A stretch of 64,000 nt of DNA from contig JAPZLL010000041.1 in NCBI GenBank assembly GCA_036250225.1, positions 248,001 to 312,000 on the forward strand, in the 5' to 3' direction. Under the pieces are notes generated by a model. That model did not search any database. It was given only the letters and a program-made list of their open reading frames with translations, and was not told the DNA's origin. Source of the DNA: Cercophora sp. LCS_1 (Eukaryota > Ascomycota > Sordariomycetes > Sordariales > Lasiosphaeriaceae). Positions 25,389-37,366 of this stretch are shown here, piece after piece; the stretch's first letter is position 1; each line of letters opens with the position of its first letter. Both the position numbers and the translations under genes were made by a program.

Positions 25389-26815
25389 GTACAATGCTAT
25401 TTGTTTTCCGATTATATCCCCTCATCCCTCTGCACTCGCACTACTTTTTGGGCTATATCATCGAGGCTGGGCCGCTTAGCGATTTTGTCTTCTTTTCTCT
25501 TCTTTTCTTCCTTCACCCTCTTGTGCAATCTGGCTTACAGTGCCCTCTGTGTTTTTCTAACGTCTGATCTGTCTGGAGCATCGGGGTTCACGGTGTTGGC
25601 CTCTTTTTTTTTGTCTTTCCGATACCTCCCCAGACCAAAGGGAGTCAATGGCACAACCAGCCAGGTCAACCATGACCAGCGTCCCCCCGCCGAGTTGTCG
25701 AACTGGCGGTGTGGTACGACGCATGACACAAACTACCAACTCACTCCGTGTGTGTTTTCTTGTTTCTTGGGAGTGGACGAGCCATTGGGCCGGAGGAAAC
25801 GCGAATTGTGTACGATGGGACTTTCAATGGGTGTGAATGAAGTGGGGGTGTCGGTGGCTGGAAGGCGCTTCACCCTCCCATTGGAAACTTGGAATTGGGA
25901 AATTCTTGGGAAATGCGGGAGAGGGGGAGGACGCGACGAGGTGTCGTTGGTTTGGTAGAAGTCGCCAAAATGAACCAATAAATGAGCTGCATTAAATGAC
26001 CCCGCGTGCCGCGTCCCTCAGAGTACCGCGTTTTCGTGACTTTTCGGGTCAATTTCGTGTCACGGGGACGCGGGTGGTAGCCAATCAGAGCAAGGTTAGA
26101 AATGCTATCAGGGGCGCATTGACATCCAAGCGCCGAGCTGGTCGCCTTGTTTCGCCTGTCTCACCGTTCTTGTTGAACTGGTGGTGATAATTTTTGGGAC
26201 GAGCTTGGAGCCAACTGCCATGACACGGTCACTGCTAATTCTGGATTAGAGGTTTGCGAATTGAAAGCACGGAATACGGACCGTAAAGTAGGTTTGGTGG
26301 GTTATTGACGTTCGGGTCGTATCACACCCAGGACGAGCTGGTGCAGAATTCCCAAGGCTCCTGACTTTCACCTCCCCACACTCATTGACCAACGATCACC
26401 CCGTCAACTAAAGTCAACAGTGCGTTCAATTCAAATCAGTTCAGCCCCCTATATGCTTTTGCTACTACGCAAACAAACCGCAAAAAGATATCCCTAAGCG
26501 AGTGTCGTATCGTATCGTGTCGAAAGAAGCGATCAACCCATCCACACACCGACCCACACACCATCCGTTTTTGTTTTTCTTCAGTTGAGGAAAAAAAAAC
26601 CAAAAACAAAAACGGGGTATAATATCTTATATGTACAGGCAACATCAACGTCATCCCAACCATCCCTCGTCCCTTAATCGCCTCGTTGTATATCCCCAGT
26701 TACAATTACTCCCCACCTTACACACAATCAACAGTCAAAAGTCAACAATCAACGGCACCAACAGCGCACATACGAAGAACAACCCAAGCCCAACGCCCGG
26801 CAGACAGAGACCCGA
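25389..26815. other. Convergent intergenic region
   Basis: About 1.4 kb between convergent genes, comparatively AT-rich towards 26,400-26,760. It contains pyrimidine-rich stretches near 25,490-25,620 and A-rich runs near 26,590. These are consistent with two 3' UTRs and polyadenylation regions. No coding frame with a domain is seen. Confidence 0.5.
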
Positions 26816-28876
26816 CTACATCGCCTTCCCTACGCTCCTCTGACTGCCCACGCTGTTATTCCTCTTCACCCCCGCCTTCTCTGCCCTCTCCTTCTCCAGT
26901 CGGTCCCTCCACCCCTGAGTGGGGCTCGCCCTCGGCTCAGGCCCGTCCCATCTCGTTGCCGCTGGCCCGACATCCGGGCCGGGATCACTCCAGTCACCCA
27001 TGCTGATCCCGCTGCTATACTTGCTTGTGAAACTCTCGGATCTCTGATGCGCTCCAGGCGGACGTCTGATGTCACCAGTCCCAACACCGCCGCTCACCCG
27101 ACTACCCCTGCCATCGCTCCCCATGGTCCCAGCTGTGCTGCTGGTGATGCTGTTCTTCGCCGCACGTGCGCCGGCGAGGAGCTCAGGGCGTTCAAGGTCG
27201 AACGGGTCCGAGCGGAACTTGTTTCTCCGACCTGCAAACTCACCCACAGAGCCACCGCTGTCACGGCCGCCGTTGTAGATGGTGCTCGGCTGGCGGTTGG
27301 TAGTGCTGACGCTTTGGCCACGGGAGCGACGCATGTCAGAGATGTATGTCGAAGGTTTGGGCATGGTGGGAGGTGGGTCACGGATGGCGTTGGAGTCCGA
27401 GAAGGGATTGTTTGCGCTGCTGACCGCAAGGGGTGCAGGCTGGGCTGAGGTGTGGGCGAGGGCGTTGGCGTCGCTAAAGGGGTCGTCCTGTCGACTTCCA
27501 AAGTCAAGGTTGAGCCGGCCAAGGAAGTGATCCGCTGAACCAGCCGAGCCGTTCTTGCGGGAAAGGCTGGCGCGACGGCGTTGGGCTTCGCGGTCGAGCT
27601 CACCATCGTCCATGTTGAGGAGCGTGAGGAAATCGGGCTGGGCAGCGTTGACACCGCGCTTTTCATTGCGGCTGTCAGAGCTGGCGATGGATATGGCATC
27701 CTTGTCGATTCCCTTGCGCATGCGCCAGTTGAAGTTCATGTCGGCGGTCAGACGTGACCACCAGTCGAGGAAGCGGTCTTTGGAGGTGACTTCGTCTCTG
27801 CCGCCCGTGACGGAAGAGCCTGCTCGGCTGTGGCTGTTGGCCGGGTCCATGAACTGCGAGGTGCCACGGTCGAGGTTCACTGAGTGCGAGCCGCTCTTTT
27901 TGGTGAGGCTACTCATGCGGCCGCGGAACTTCTTGACGTTGTACCCCAAGGCGTTTCGGAACTTCTCGCCCATTGGCGTCGGCCCTATGCTTCCTCTGTT
28001 GATCACATATGCCCCCTTTTCATCACGGTAGTTGGCCGCGTCCAATGGAGTGAGCAGGGTGCTTCTCCTCTTCTTGATCACCCGCCTCCTCCACCACCAG
28101 ATGAGAAACGCTGCAATGCTGATGGCTACCACTCCGCCAATGACGCCTCCAGCTACGGCCACTGTCGACTGGACTGTGTTGCTGCTCGAGTTCGGGACTG
28201 CGCTCACGGCCGAGTTTGTTGTTGGCGCATTCGATTCGGCTGCCGCGCCGCCGTTGCTCGGTACTGTGGGAAGCGGAGTGAGGAGAGACGTCGCTTCCGG
28301 CGTATCGGTCAACGCTGGCGAGAGCGAGACTTCCGGGGTGGCTGCTGGTCGTGAATTCGCTCCTACATCTACCGCCGAGGCTGTTATGCTGACATCAGTT
28401 TCACTGATCTCTAACCCAGATGTGGCTTGTGTCTGTGAAGAAGTGGTAATGACTGTAAAGGTTGGGAGAGTAGGACTGTTTGCAGGAGGCGCGGCAGCGG
28501 GAGCCGTCGCGGCCAACGCCGGGGGCGCGGGACCGTCATCGTTTCCCAACTGCGTTGCCAGCGCTGCGATGTTCAGAACCAAACTCGATGTGGTGGTGCT
28601 TGTGCTGGTACTGAAGGAGGAGCTGGTCGTACTAGCTGCGCCTGTGAATTGAGCGTCCGCGGGTGCGGGATTCGCCTCTGGGCCATTGTCCACTGCTTGG
28701 ACGGGCGCCGCTGCCTGTGTCGTCGCCGCCGCCGCTGGTGGAACTGGTGGAGCCGCGTCGACCGAAGCCACCGCCGGGGCATTCGAGGCCGCCGCCGCCG
28801 TCCTAGGCACCGCTGTGCATCTTCTCCCGTCGATTGTCGTCAAAAACGCTCCCGCTGGGAGTGCTGCGCCAGACAT
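26816..28876 (-). CDS. Single-pass membrane protein with Ser/Thr/Ala-rich ectodomain, unknown function
   Basis: A single exon of 686 residues when started at MSGAALPAGAF (28876). An in-frame ATG 90 nt further upstream is less likely because the extra residues look like a leader-region translation. The first ~260 residues are rich in Ala, Pro, Ser and Thr, as in heavily O-glycosylated ectodomains. One transmembrane segment lies at about 265-287 (GGVIGGVVAISIAAFLIWWW), followed at once by the basic stop-transfer RRRVIKKRR. The cytosolic part (~400 residues) is Ser/Arg-rich with a conserved-looking patch (RFLDWWSRLTADMNFNWRMR). No cleavable signal peptide is visible, so it would be inserted signal-anchor fashion with the N-terminus outside. 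Layout recalls WSC/MID2-type wall sensors, but no WSC cysteine domain is present, so I do not assign that function. Confidence 0.8.
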   Translation of the reverse strand: MSGAALPAGAFLTTIDGRRCTAVPRTAAAASNAPAVASVDAAPPVPPAAAATTQAAAPVQAVDNGPEANPAPADAQFTGAASTTSSSFSTSTSTTTSSLVLNIAALATQLGNDDGPAPPALAATAPAAAPPANSPTLPTFTVITTSSQTQATSGLEISETDVSITASAVDVGANSRPAATPEVSLSPALTDTPEATSLLTPLPTVPSNGGAAAESNAPTTNSAVSAVPNSSSNTVQSTVAVAGGVIGGVVAISIAAFLIWWWRRRVIKKRRSTLLTPLDAANYRDEKGAYVINRGSIGPTPMGEKFRNALGYNVKKFRGRMSSLTKKSGSHSVNLDRGTSQFMDPANSHSRAGSSVTGGRDEVTSKDRFLDWWSRLTADMNFNWRMRKGIDKDAISIASSDSRNEKRGVNAAQPDFLTLLNMDDGELDREAQRRRASLSRKNGSAGSADHFLGRLNLDFGSRQDDPFSDANALAHTSAQPAPLAVSSANNPFSDSNAIRDPPPTMPKPSTYISDMRRSRGQSVSTTNRQPSTIYNGGRDSGGSVGEFAGRRNKFRSDPFDLERPELLAGARAAKNSITSSTAGTMGSDGRGSRVSGGVGTGDIRRPPGAHQRSESFTSKYSSGISMGDWSDPGPDVGPAATRWDGPEPRASPTQGWRDRLEKERAEKAGVKRNNSVGSQRSVGKAM

Positions 28877-30957
28877 TTTGAGATCCCGCTCTGTCAATTT
28901 CTCTCCGGCGAGTCCAGTCGCTCGAAATCGTAGGTAGGTGGCACCCAGGCCAAAAAAAAAAAGCACTCAGCAAGAACGCAAATCGGGAGAAACGAATACA
29001 GAAACGGGACACCCGGCCACTAGGGCCATCTAAGTCATTGCAAGATCATGAACTTGGAGTGCAAGGAGAGAAAGAAGAGGAATTCCTCCCTTGGAGGCAA
29101 GCGAAAACGACACAAGACCGCCGGCTAAACAGAGAGCCAGCAACGCCTGGCGATGCGGATGCGGATGAATTGGTGAGAATCAACGGAGAAGCGGGAGAAG
29201 GGGGAGACCTGGGGCATGGCGGGTGGAAGAGACGACCCGGCCAACCATCCCCTCTCCTCCCCGTGGTCACCCAGTTGCTGGTGTCTGGGCTGGAGCGTCG
29301 GGAGCATGTCGCATGCGCCGCTTCCCACGCGGCGGAGTGACTTGCATGGCCAGCCGAGTCCATCTCTATCCCAATCCGGCGAACTCTGAGACCGTCTGCA
29401 CGGGCATTGATGGTGTAGCAGTTTGAGAGCCCAGCAATGTTTGATGGGCGGCGGCACCGGGCTGGGATTGGCCAGCCAGATGAGACGCCGCGAAAGGAGG
29501 TCTTGGGTGAGGCTCTTCCTCAGCGGGGAAGCTTGACTTCCGAGGGTTCGAGAGTCGCTTTGAGATTAAAACCCCTGTCCTGTGACACACTTGACGCACC
29601 TTCAACGAGCGGATGGCGTCTTGGCGGGGAACCCCTCTACGACCACCAAGACAAAAGGAGGGGTCCATCCTTGCGCTCCCATTGATATCTGGTTGTATCC
29701 CTAAGAGATTTGCGACGGAATCTTATGCGCTTGTGGCCACTGATGAAAAGCATCTGAACTTCTGAAGTGATGGTGTGGGAATGCCTGGGAGGTCTTACTG
29801 AGCAAAAGCCGCACAAAGCGCGAATGATCACGATGATGCGTTGGTGTTGAAACAGCACGAGGGGTTTCCGATGCCATCTATCCACATCTTTAGCTGGACT
29901 CCGGATGAACCGTTCGACGAAGAGAGCCTCGGTGGACTCGCACACTTGCGTGGTTGGTCCTTGATGCAATCCCTGCTTGGTCCTGCCTACTGTTGTCCCG
30001 CTGGAGGAAGTGACGACAGAGAAGCCCTTCCACACGGTTGCTATTGGCAAAATTGATTACCGACAAAAACCGACGTAAGGGGAACACGAAAAGGAGGGCT
30101 AAAAATCCGGGTGCATTGTTCTAATGTTCTCGTCTTGTTTGTCTCTACTAGATCGTCAGCACATCAGGACGGTAAAAGGAACCGCTGGCAAAAATAGACT
30201 GGCAACTGAGCTCACGAAACCTACATCGCTCGCGAAACTTCTGTCAAAAGATCGCCGCCAATAGAGCAGCAGCCTTTGGAGGTGCGGGGCACTCAGAATG
30301 CAGCATAGGCCTCCATTCTGCCTTTTGCACCAGGCCGAATGAGGAGCAAAGAGCGGCCAAGAATGGGGGACTGCATGTCGGCCATCTCTTGCGAGGTAGG
30401 TGAGTTGGGTTGGGAATTGAGAAGCGCTTGACCCGCACGACCCTTTCCCGCGCATTCTCCTTCATGCGCTATTTGACCCTCGATTCCGAGGGCACCAGAC
30501 TGAGCGGTCAGACACCGTCCTTCTGCATCTTCCACCAACTTTGGACCTCGAAGAGCTCTTTTGGCGCGGCTGCCACCCTCCGGCGCCGACCAGCCCGAAA
30601 AAGCCCACCAACACCGGTTCCGGGGTCTGGGTTCCGGTCGATTAGCGCCCGTTCTTGGCTGTCAGAAGCGGGGTTGTCCTGCCGCCGTCTCACTGTTTCC
30701 TCTCCTCCGTCACCCCCGGAGTTCCAGCTCCATTATTATCACAGCTACATCGGACTTCGACGAGTTAGTCCCCGGCTAGCGATTGAGAAATTATTGTCAC
30801 TTCCAGCTCCGCGTTTCACTCCGATCTCACGGGCCCAAAGCTCTAGGCGCCACGCTGGGTACCTTGGACGCCTTCACGATTGCCTCAGTAGGCTGCCCAA
30901 CCACACGGGCTCCCGTCCCCCATCAACCGCTGGTCGATCCCATTTCGGCACGGCAAC
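28877..30957. other. Divergent intergenic region, no gene seen
   Basis: About 2.1 kb between two divergent genes of unknown function. It must contain both promoters. The many short frames on both strands are shadows with biased composition, and no RNA gene or repeat larger than a few bases is visible. Confidence 0.45.
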
Positions 30958-33005
30958 ATGTTTGGCAACCTGGGCCACCTGAGTAAGTGAGGCGGTGTTG
31001 TGTTACTTGGAGCACCATCCATTACTACATAGTTATTGGTGGAGAGAAAGTGCCATGCCCCCCCCCTTTTTTTTTTTTTTTTTAAGAAACCGTCTTGGTG
31101 TCCTTGATCCTCGATGCGTCTTCGTGGTGCGCCTAAGTGGCTTCTCTGATTGTCGTTCCCGGCCTGTTCCTGTATGATCATCTTCGGCCCTGGCAGTGCC
31201 CGTTTTCAGAGTCTTAGCCCAGCAATGTGGCAACTAAGATCAACCGCACCATTTATCTCCTTTGTTTCAATACCTGTTTCTGTATCTGATCGTGCTGTCT
31301 AGTCCCCACGGGGCTGGTGCCCCAGGCTCCTCCGAAGGAAGTTCCACCGCCGACACCTGTCAACTTTCCCCGGTGCTTTCCGCAGCACCGAACAGATGAC
31401 CTTGAAGGAGATGGCTCGGGCCGTCCGCCCAAGCACCTAGCCTCGGTCCTGCAGGGAATCATACGCCCGACAGAGGTGACAGTCGCCCATCTTGCTGCCC
31501 TGGGATCGTATGTGATAAATGACTCGACCATTACTGAGCTGATTCCGGATCCGGCTTACATCCCAGATTTCACAGCGTGGGAGGCACTGTCAGCTGATGA
31601 AGCCCACTCCGTGAATGAAAGCACCCGAAAAAAGATCAATACCGGTGCTCTCTCTCCGGGATGCCAGGCCTATCTTGAGCGCAAGCGAGAGCTTTCAATT
31701 TCAAATACTTTGGCATATCGTGCGATCCGCCGCGTTACCCCACCTAAAGGGCAAACTCAGGCCCGTCTGGGGAACTCGTTCGAGTTCTTCCGGTTCCTTG
31801 AACTTCTTTCGACGTTCTGGGACGACAGCACACAAGACGCTGTGCCAGAAGAGAACCCCCAAGAGGCCAAAAATGACAAGCCAGAAGGGGACAGCGAAGA
31901 GGCAAAGCCCGCCCTTGCTCCCCGCGAAATACGATTTTACCGCACCGGCGCCGGCCACCAAATGCCCCCGGACTATCGTCAAAACATAGTCACGGCGTTT
32001 TTGAAGCTTGTAGCGTACGACTTTGGCTGCAATGCCTCGGCCCCACGGACAGAGCCCCGTCTCTATGTTTCATCCCCGGCTTCCTCTCCAAGAGTGCGAA
32101 GCTCATATTTCTCATCGGGCTGCACCTTCATCTTTCGCACGCCGACTACCCGCGAGGCCGCCCGGGCCGGCATTGTTGAAGGTCCTCTAGCTGCTATCAG
32201 CGCCCGGCATACCGTCACCTTTCCAGCTCCTCGTCCCGATTCGACCCCGGCCGCAGACCGGGATTCCACTCTGGATCTAGCCCGTGAGCTTATTGCCGCC
32301 CTTATTACGGCCCAGCATCGTGCCCGCGAAGGTCGTGAAGAGAAGCGGATCGGGGAGAGTGCCTGGTGGGCAACCAAGCCCCGTTGGGGTGGCGGATCTG
32401 GTGGGCCGATTGGTCGTGAAATTGACAACCAGTCCGGCGCAGACGATGCTGTTGGTGATAAGGATGTCCCACCTTTGGAGGAAGCTCAATCATCTGCTCC
32501 CGCTTCGGATGCTGTCCCGCCACCAACGAGCCGGCCAAGCTCCAAAAACATTGACGATTTACGCCGTTCCAAGTATCTGTCACTCAGGGGAAGTGGAGGG
32601 GAAAAGGGGGCGAAGCGGCAGAAGAAAAGTGGAAACTTGCCCATGTATGACAATTACAGGATGGTGCGGCCACCCTCGGCAGCCTGGGACAAGAAGACGA
32701 AATATATGGCGGTCGGGAGGAAGAAGGGCGTCGATTACGACGACGTGTTCGTGGTGAGCACACTATTTCACCATATGAGCGTGCTACGGGTACGAGTGCC
32801 GGATAGTCTGTTGAAGGCTTTGGATGGGGAAGAGGTTGAGCCTTGGGGGAAGCTGGAGGTTAGGAGGAGCAAATGGTTTGACTTCTTCAAGGCTGAGGAC
32901 AGGGTCGAGGCGATGCAGTTGGTCTGGAGCATGATGAATTGGATGATGAGGGCAGAGGAGGAGGATCAGAAGGCGGATGAAGATGTTGAAATGGGGGATA
33001 CCTAG
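30958..33005 (+). CDS. Conserved-looking protein of unknown function
   Basis: The long exon (31303-33005) is open throughout but has no ATG at its start. A small first exon at 30958-30982 (MFGNLGHL), a 320-nt intron with GTAAGT donor and CTAG acceptor, and exon 2 join in frame to 575 residues. The protein has a Pro-rich start, a mostly helical N-terminal half with patterns such as FEFFRFLELLSTFWDD, a central region ending WWATKPRWGGGSGGP, a Lys/Arg-rich stretch and a C-terminal block with YDDVFVVSTLFHHMSVLRV and WFDFFKAEDRVEAMQLVW. It ends acidic (DEDVEMGDT). I do not recognise the family. Composition, lack of signal or membrane segments and the basic patch would allow a nuclear role, but that is only a guess. 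The first exon is the least certain part. Confidence 0.7.
31058..31083 (+). repeat. C9-T17 pyrimidine tract in intron
   Basis: Nine C followed by seventeen T, lying inside the predicted 320-nt intron of the unknown gene at 31 kb, about 220 nt before its acceptor. The tract is unusually long for a fungal intron and is a likely site of length variation and assembly error. Confidence 0.8.
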
Positions 33006-33680
33006 TGTTTGAAACTCTACTACGAGAAGCAGCCGTGGATGAGAGTAGATGAGATGTAGACGAAAAGATAACCAAAATCCGCAGAGGGCATGGAAATGGG
33101 AAAGATTGTGAACTGAGAACTCCTGACAGATGTGGGCTATCGCTTCCCAAACCTAGAGGATAGTGGGCGTTAGAACCCAAACGGGGTTCTAAACTCATGG
33201 ATTTTTTTTATTATTTTTTGTATTATGGGATACCGGCATGCTGAATCAGTATCAGATTTGGACTGTCGTTTTCTCGTGGACTTGCCGGGCCAAGCAAGAT
33301 TAGTTTGAGTTGGTCGTTCGAAGATTCTTAGCGAGGCCGTTGAGCCCCAGCCATTTGCCAAGCAGCAGGCCTAACAAGCCTGAGCAGCAAGGTTGCGCGC
33401 TGCGGGGCACCTTGAGGTACCTCCCCTGTAAGCGTCGACGTCACCTGGCGGCAGCCGCGTTCTCCCCGCCTGCCCGGACAGCCTTGCCGCGACAAGGCTC
33501 TTGAGGTCCAGACTACCTTCAAAGCTTAAGCCAGCACCGACCGATCAGACGCGTTGGCCCATTTTAGCGACACGCACTGTGTGTAGGCCAAATCGCAACA
33601 CTGCCTTCGACCCTTGAACGGCACCCGACGCTGCGCTGAATCGCAGACAGACGGAATGTTGACGCCGCTCGAGCCCCACG
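33006..33680. other. Intergenic region upstream of AAA ATPase gene
   Basis: About 675 bp between two plus-strand genes. It has an AT-rich patch near 33,200-33,230 that may belong to the 3' end of the upstream gene. An imperfect inverted motif around an AGGTACCT palindrome lies at 33,405-33,426, about 260 bp before the next ATG. No gene is seen. Confidence 0.5.
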
Positions 33681-36162
33681 ATGCTTCGCAGCAATAAGAC
33701 GACCGCCTCGGTCTTGCAGAAAACATACGACGACTGCTATCTGACATGCTCAACAGCGGTCTACTATGAGAGCCAAGGGGACGAAGACGAAGCCATGCGT
33801 TGTTGGAAACAGGCCCTAGACCGACTCTGCGACCACCAAGCAAGCCGCCTCCTTCCCGACTTCACGCCTCGCAGCGAGACTGAGAAGGCTCTGGTCGACA
33901 GCCTGAGGCAGTTGGAGCTACAGTGTAAGGAGCGGATAGACCTTTTAGAAGCCCTCGCTCTGTCACGCCGGGATTACACCCACGACTTGTCGCAAGCAAT
34001 GGGGGCAGGGTCCAGCAAGTCACCCGGTGTCGAGCCTCCGGGGGCTGAGAACCAAGAAAGGGGATGGATAGGGAACGGCACTATACCGGCGATCTCCTAC
34101 AATGAGCTGTCCAGACCGGCACTGCCAAAGAGGCCGTCCGCTGGCACTCGCACGTCATCAGAGCGACTGAGCGTTGGACCGTCCAGGTCGCCCGTCAACG
34201 AAGTTACCGACCCGAATTTGGCTTCCTCACCACATACCATGCAGATCCCACAAGAAGATACTCCTAGGCGAAGCAGCCCCGAGAGACACACAATGCGCAC
34301 CACGCTGCGTCCTCGCCCCAGTGACAAGCCTTCCCAGTCGACTCCGCGGCGCAATCCTTCCAGGCCTGTCGATGGCCCAGGTGCCAGCAAGGCGGCAAGC
34401 TTAGCGTGGACGGCATTGGGTAGGGGAGAGAAAAGCAACCAAGCGTCAAGTAGCAGCCAGTCACAGCCAACCTCGACAGTTCCGAGCCCGTTAAACCGGT
34501 CTCGTAAAAGTCTGGATGCGTCGGGCAGGCAGTGGGACAGCCATTCCAGAAGACTTGTCACCCCCCGCAACGGGAGTCCAGTAAAGGACCCGGACGAAAG
34601 GACAAGCTTGGAACTGGGGACTGATAGCCATCGCCGCCTTGACTATAGTTTGCCGATCGGGACACCTTCCTTGTCCGTCAGCGCGGCAGCAAATGCGATT
34701 AACTCGTCGATCATGAAAGACGGGCCCCGACGTTCTCCGCCAGATACAGAACGTCAATTCCGTCAAAAAGGCACCTCGCCTTACACCCCGAGGCCGGGCG
34801 CTACAAGGCTTGATAGTGGTTTGGGTGCCAAACACTCTAGTGGCTCGACGCAGAGGATATTGGATCGAAAGACGTTATCAGAATCGACGATTACTCGAAG
34901 ACCGGTGGGATCCAGTACCAAGACGTCAACACCCACTAGGACGACCAAGAGCGCCGAGAAACCGGACACCCTCACTCGCAGCCTCTCCAATCGTCTCTCT
35001 TCCTCAAGCCTCGACGAACCAGCTCCTTCGTCTCGTCGGCAAAGAGCCGCTCAGAAGCAAGCCCTTGCCGCAGATCTTACCTCCCGCTCGTCGTCCCCGT
35101 CGGACGAGGAAGAAACCACAGCATCTATGACTTGGGTCAACCGCAAAGCCAAGATTCTTCGCAAGTTGCCACCCAATGTTGACGTCCAAGCAGCAAAACA
35201 GATTCTCAACGAGATTGTGGTCCAGGGCGATGAAGTTCATTGGTCCGACATCGCAGGTCTCGGGGTCGCCAAAGGGGCTCTTCGCGAGGCTGTCGTCTAT
35301 CCCTTTCTACGACCCGATCTCTTCATGGGTCTGCGCGAGCCCGCCAGGGGTATGCTGTTGTTTGGCCCACCCGGCACAGGAAAGACGATGCTTGCGCGCG
35401 CAGTAGCCACCGAGTCGAGATCGACATTCTTCTCCATTAGTGCGAGCAGTTTGACCAGCAAGTATCTTGGCGAAAGCGAAAAGCTAGTGAGGGCCCTATT
35501 TGTGCTTGCCAAGATGCTCGCGCCGAGTATCATCTTTGTGGATGAGATTGATTCGTTGTTGTCTAAACGTTCGGGGAGCGGGGAGCACGAGGCCACGAGA
35601 CGGATCAAAACAGAGTTTCTGATCCAGTGGAGTGACTTGCAACGGGCTGCGGCTGGCAGGGAGCTCAGCGAAGGAGAAAAGGAAAAGGGGGACGCAAATC
35701 GCGTGCTTGTTCTCGCGGCGACAAACCTACCCTGGGTTATTGATGAAGCTGCCCGCAGGAGATTTGTGAGGAGACAGTACATACCGCTGCCAGAAGGCGA
35801 GACAAGAAGGGTGCAGCTTGAGGGCTTGTTAAAGAGACAGAAGCACGGGCTCGGGGAAGAGGAGATCAAGAGGCTAGTGGATTTGACTGATGGTGAGTGC
35901 AGCATCACATCTAAAGTGGCCGGTTATATTGACGACAACAGGCTTCTCCGGCTCTGATATCACGGCTCTAGCAAAAGACGCAGCGATGGGGCCGCTTCGA
36001 TCGCTGGGTGAGGCGCTGTTGCACATGACGATGGACGAGATAAGGCCCATCGAGATGGCAGATTTCGAGGCAAGTCTCAAGACAATTCGCCCCAGCGTAA
36101 GCAAGGGGAGCTTGAAGCAGTATGAGGATTGGGCAGGAGAGTTCGGTGAACGTGGTGGTTGA
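33681..36162 (+). CDS. AAA ATPase of the SAP1/YTA6 (spastin/fidgetin-related) group
   Basis: Two exons (33681-35892, 35942-36162) give 810 residues. The N-terminal ~90 residues form a helical, MIT-like bundle ([24 protein letters not shown]). Residues ~110-500 are a disordered Ser/Pro/Arg-rich linker. The C-terminus is a meiotic-clade AAA module: WSDIAGL, Walker A GPPGTGKT (about 562-569), Walker B IIFVDEID (Asp621/Glu622), and [14 protein letters not shown]. The last exon supplies [19 protein letters not shown] and the C-terminal helix. The layout matches yeast Sap1/Yta6 and the spastin/fidgetin group, which remodel microtubules or cortical structures as hexamers; the yeast proteins are poorly understood. 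The intron splits the conserved DLTDGFSGSD segment and its removal restores it exactly. The function is inferred from the module only. Confidence 0.9.
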
Positions 36163-36358
36163 TACAGGAAACATAGCGTTTGGCGTTGGAGTGTTGGAAC
36201 GAGTTGGCGGCCGCATCGGGAGGTTTTTGGCTTGCATGGCGTCTCTGAATGGAAAAGAATTCGTTTCGTTCGTTGTGCCCAACCCATACATATATTTACA
36301 CTCTTGCCAGTAGTGTACAATCATATTCATACACCCCGCCCCTTTTGCCTCAACCGAC

Positions 36359-36925
36359 TCAGTCAACCTCGCTCTCGATCGATGCCCCCTTCCCAACCTT
36401 CAGCTTGGCCGCCACAACAGCCCTCCTCGCCCGCGCAGCCGTCTTCTCAGCAATCGATAATGACGTCTCTATACTCTTCATCTGCTTCTTCAGCGCCCTT
36501 CTCTCGCTCTTCACCCGCATCTCCTCTTCCAGCTCCGCATTCCTCTCGGCCTCAGTCGGGATCGGCGGTCGTTCGTCAATCGGCGTGCCATATGGTTTGA
36601 TGATCTGCGTCACGATATGCCGTTTATGCTTGGACGCCCGCCACCCGGGCATGATAGAGACAACATCGCCAGCGCGGAGGGAGTCCCGAGGGTCGTGGAC
36701 AAGGTACGTTTTGGGGGCGTTGAAGTACTACATCTATCTGTAAGCAACTGCGCAGAAGACAGTGGACTAGGACACGCATACCTTTTTGACAAAGTTGTTC
36801 CATTTCTGGGCGCCTACTTGCACCTTGACCGTCTTGGACATGAGACCTGCCGTGACAACCACACCGTGCATCTCCCGAAAGCTTTTTCTTGCGGCTTCGG
36901 CCGCCTTGGTGGCGACGGAAGCCAT
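36359..36925 (-). CDS. mrps17: Mitochondrial small-subunit ribosomal protein uS17m (MRPS17)
   Basis: Two exons, 36925-36782 and 36727-36359 in transcription order, encode 170 residues. The S17-type OB fold starts with GVVVTAGLMSKTVKVQV and continues after the splice with YFNAPKTYLVHDP and GDVVSIMPGWRASKHKRHIVTQII. A fungal-type C-terminal extension is Lys/Arg/Ala-rich and helical (EAERNAELEEEMRVKSER, then Ala/Lys-rich). The N-terminus MASVATKAAEAARKS is amphipathic and could target mitochondria. The protein binds small-subunit rRNA early in mitoribosome assembly. The gene ends only 196 bp from the convergent AAA ATPase gene. Confidence 0.92.
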
Positions 36926-37366
36926 TTTGACCGAGGAAGTCCGGACACAGGCCTGGAGAGAGAAAAGGAGACGGGTATCAATTGAGCAGCGGGTGGACGT
37001 AGGTTTCGGCGGTTCTGGTCGACGAGGGCGGATTCTTCGTGGTGTTCCTGACCCAAATTTTTGGAACGCTGCGATGGAAGCACCAACGCCAAGCATGCGC
37101 CCGCCAGCGGTTGAAAGTGGGTCCATCCCGGCCTTCGAGGTACCCAGGTACCTTGCACACGAATGGCCTTCACGGATGGACAATGATTGTGATGCAAAAC
37201 AATTTACTTCTCAGTTTGATATCAAGCTACGCAACCGCCCATAAACCAAAAAAAAAAACCTCGATGCGCCTATCGCGAATGCTTGTCAGGGATATCACTC
37301 AGAACACTTCTCGTAATCGTAACCCGAACCCTTCTTCTCAGCACCACTCCACACGACTGTTCGTTG
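36926..37366. other. Intergenic region upstream of MRPS17
   Basis: About 440 bp between two minus-strand genes. It carries two GGTACC palindromes 8 nt apart (37139-37144 and 37147-37152), roughly 215 bp before the MRPS17 start. An A-rich run near 37,247 may belong to the 3' end region of the neighbour. No gene is seen. Confidence 0.5.
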
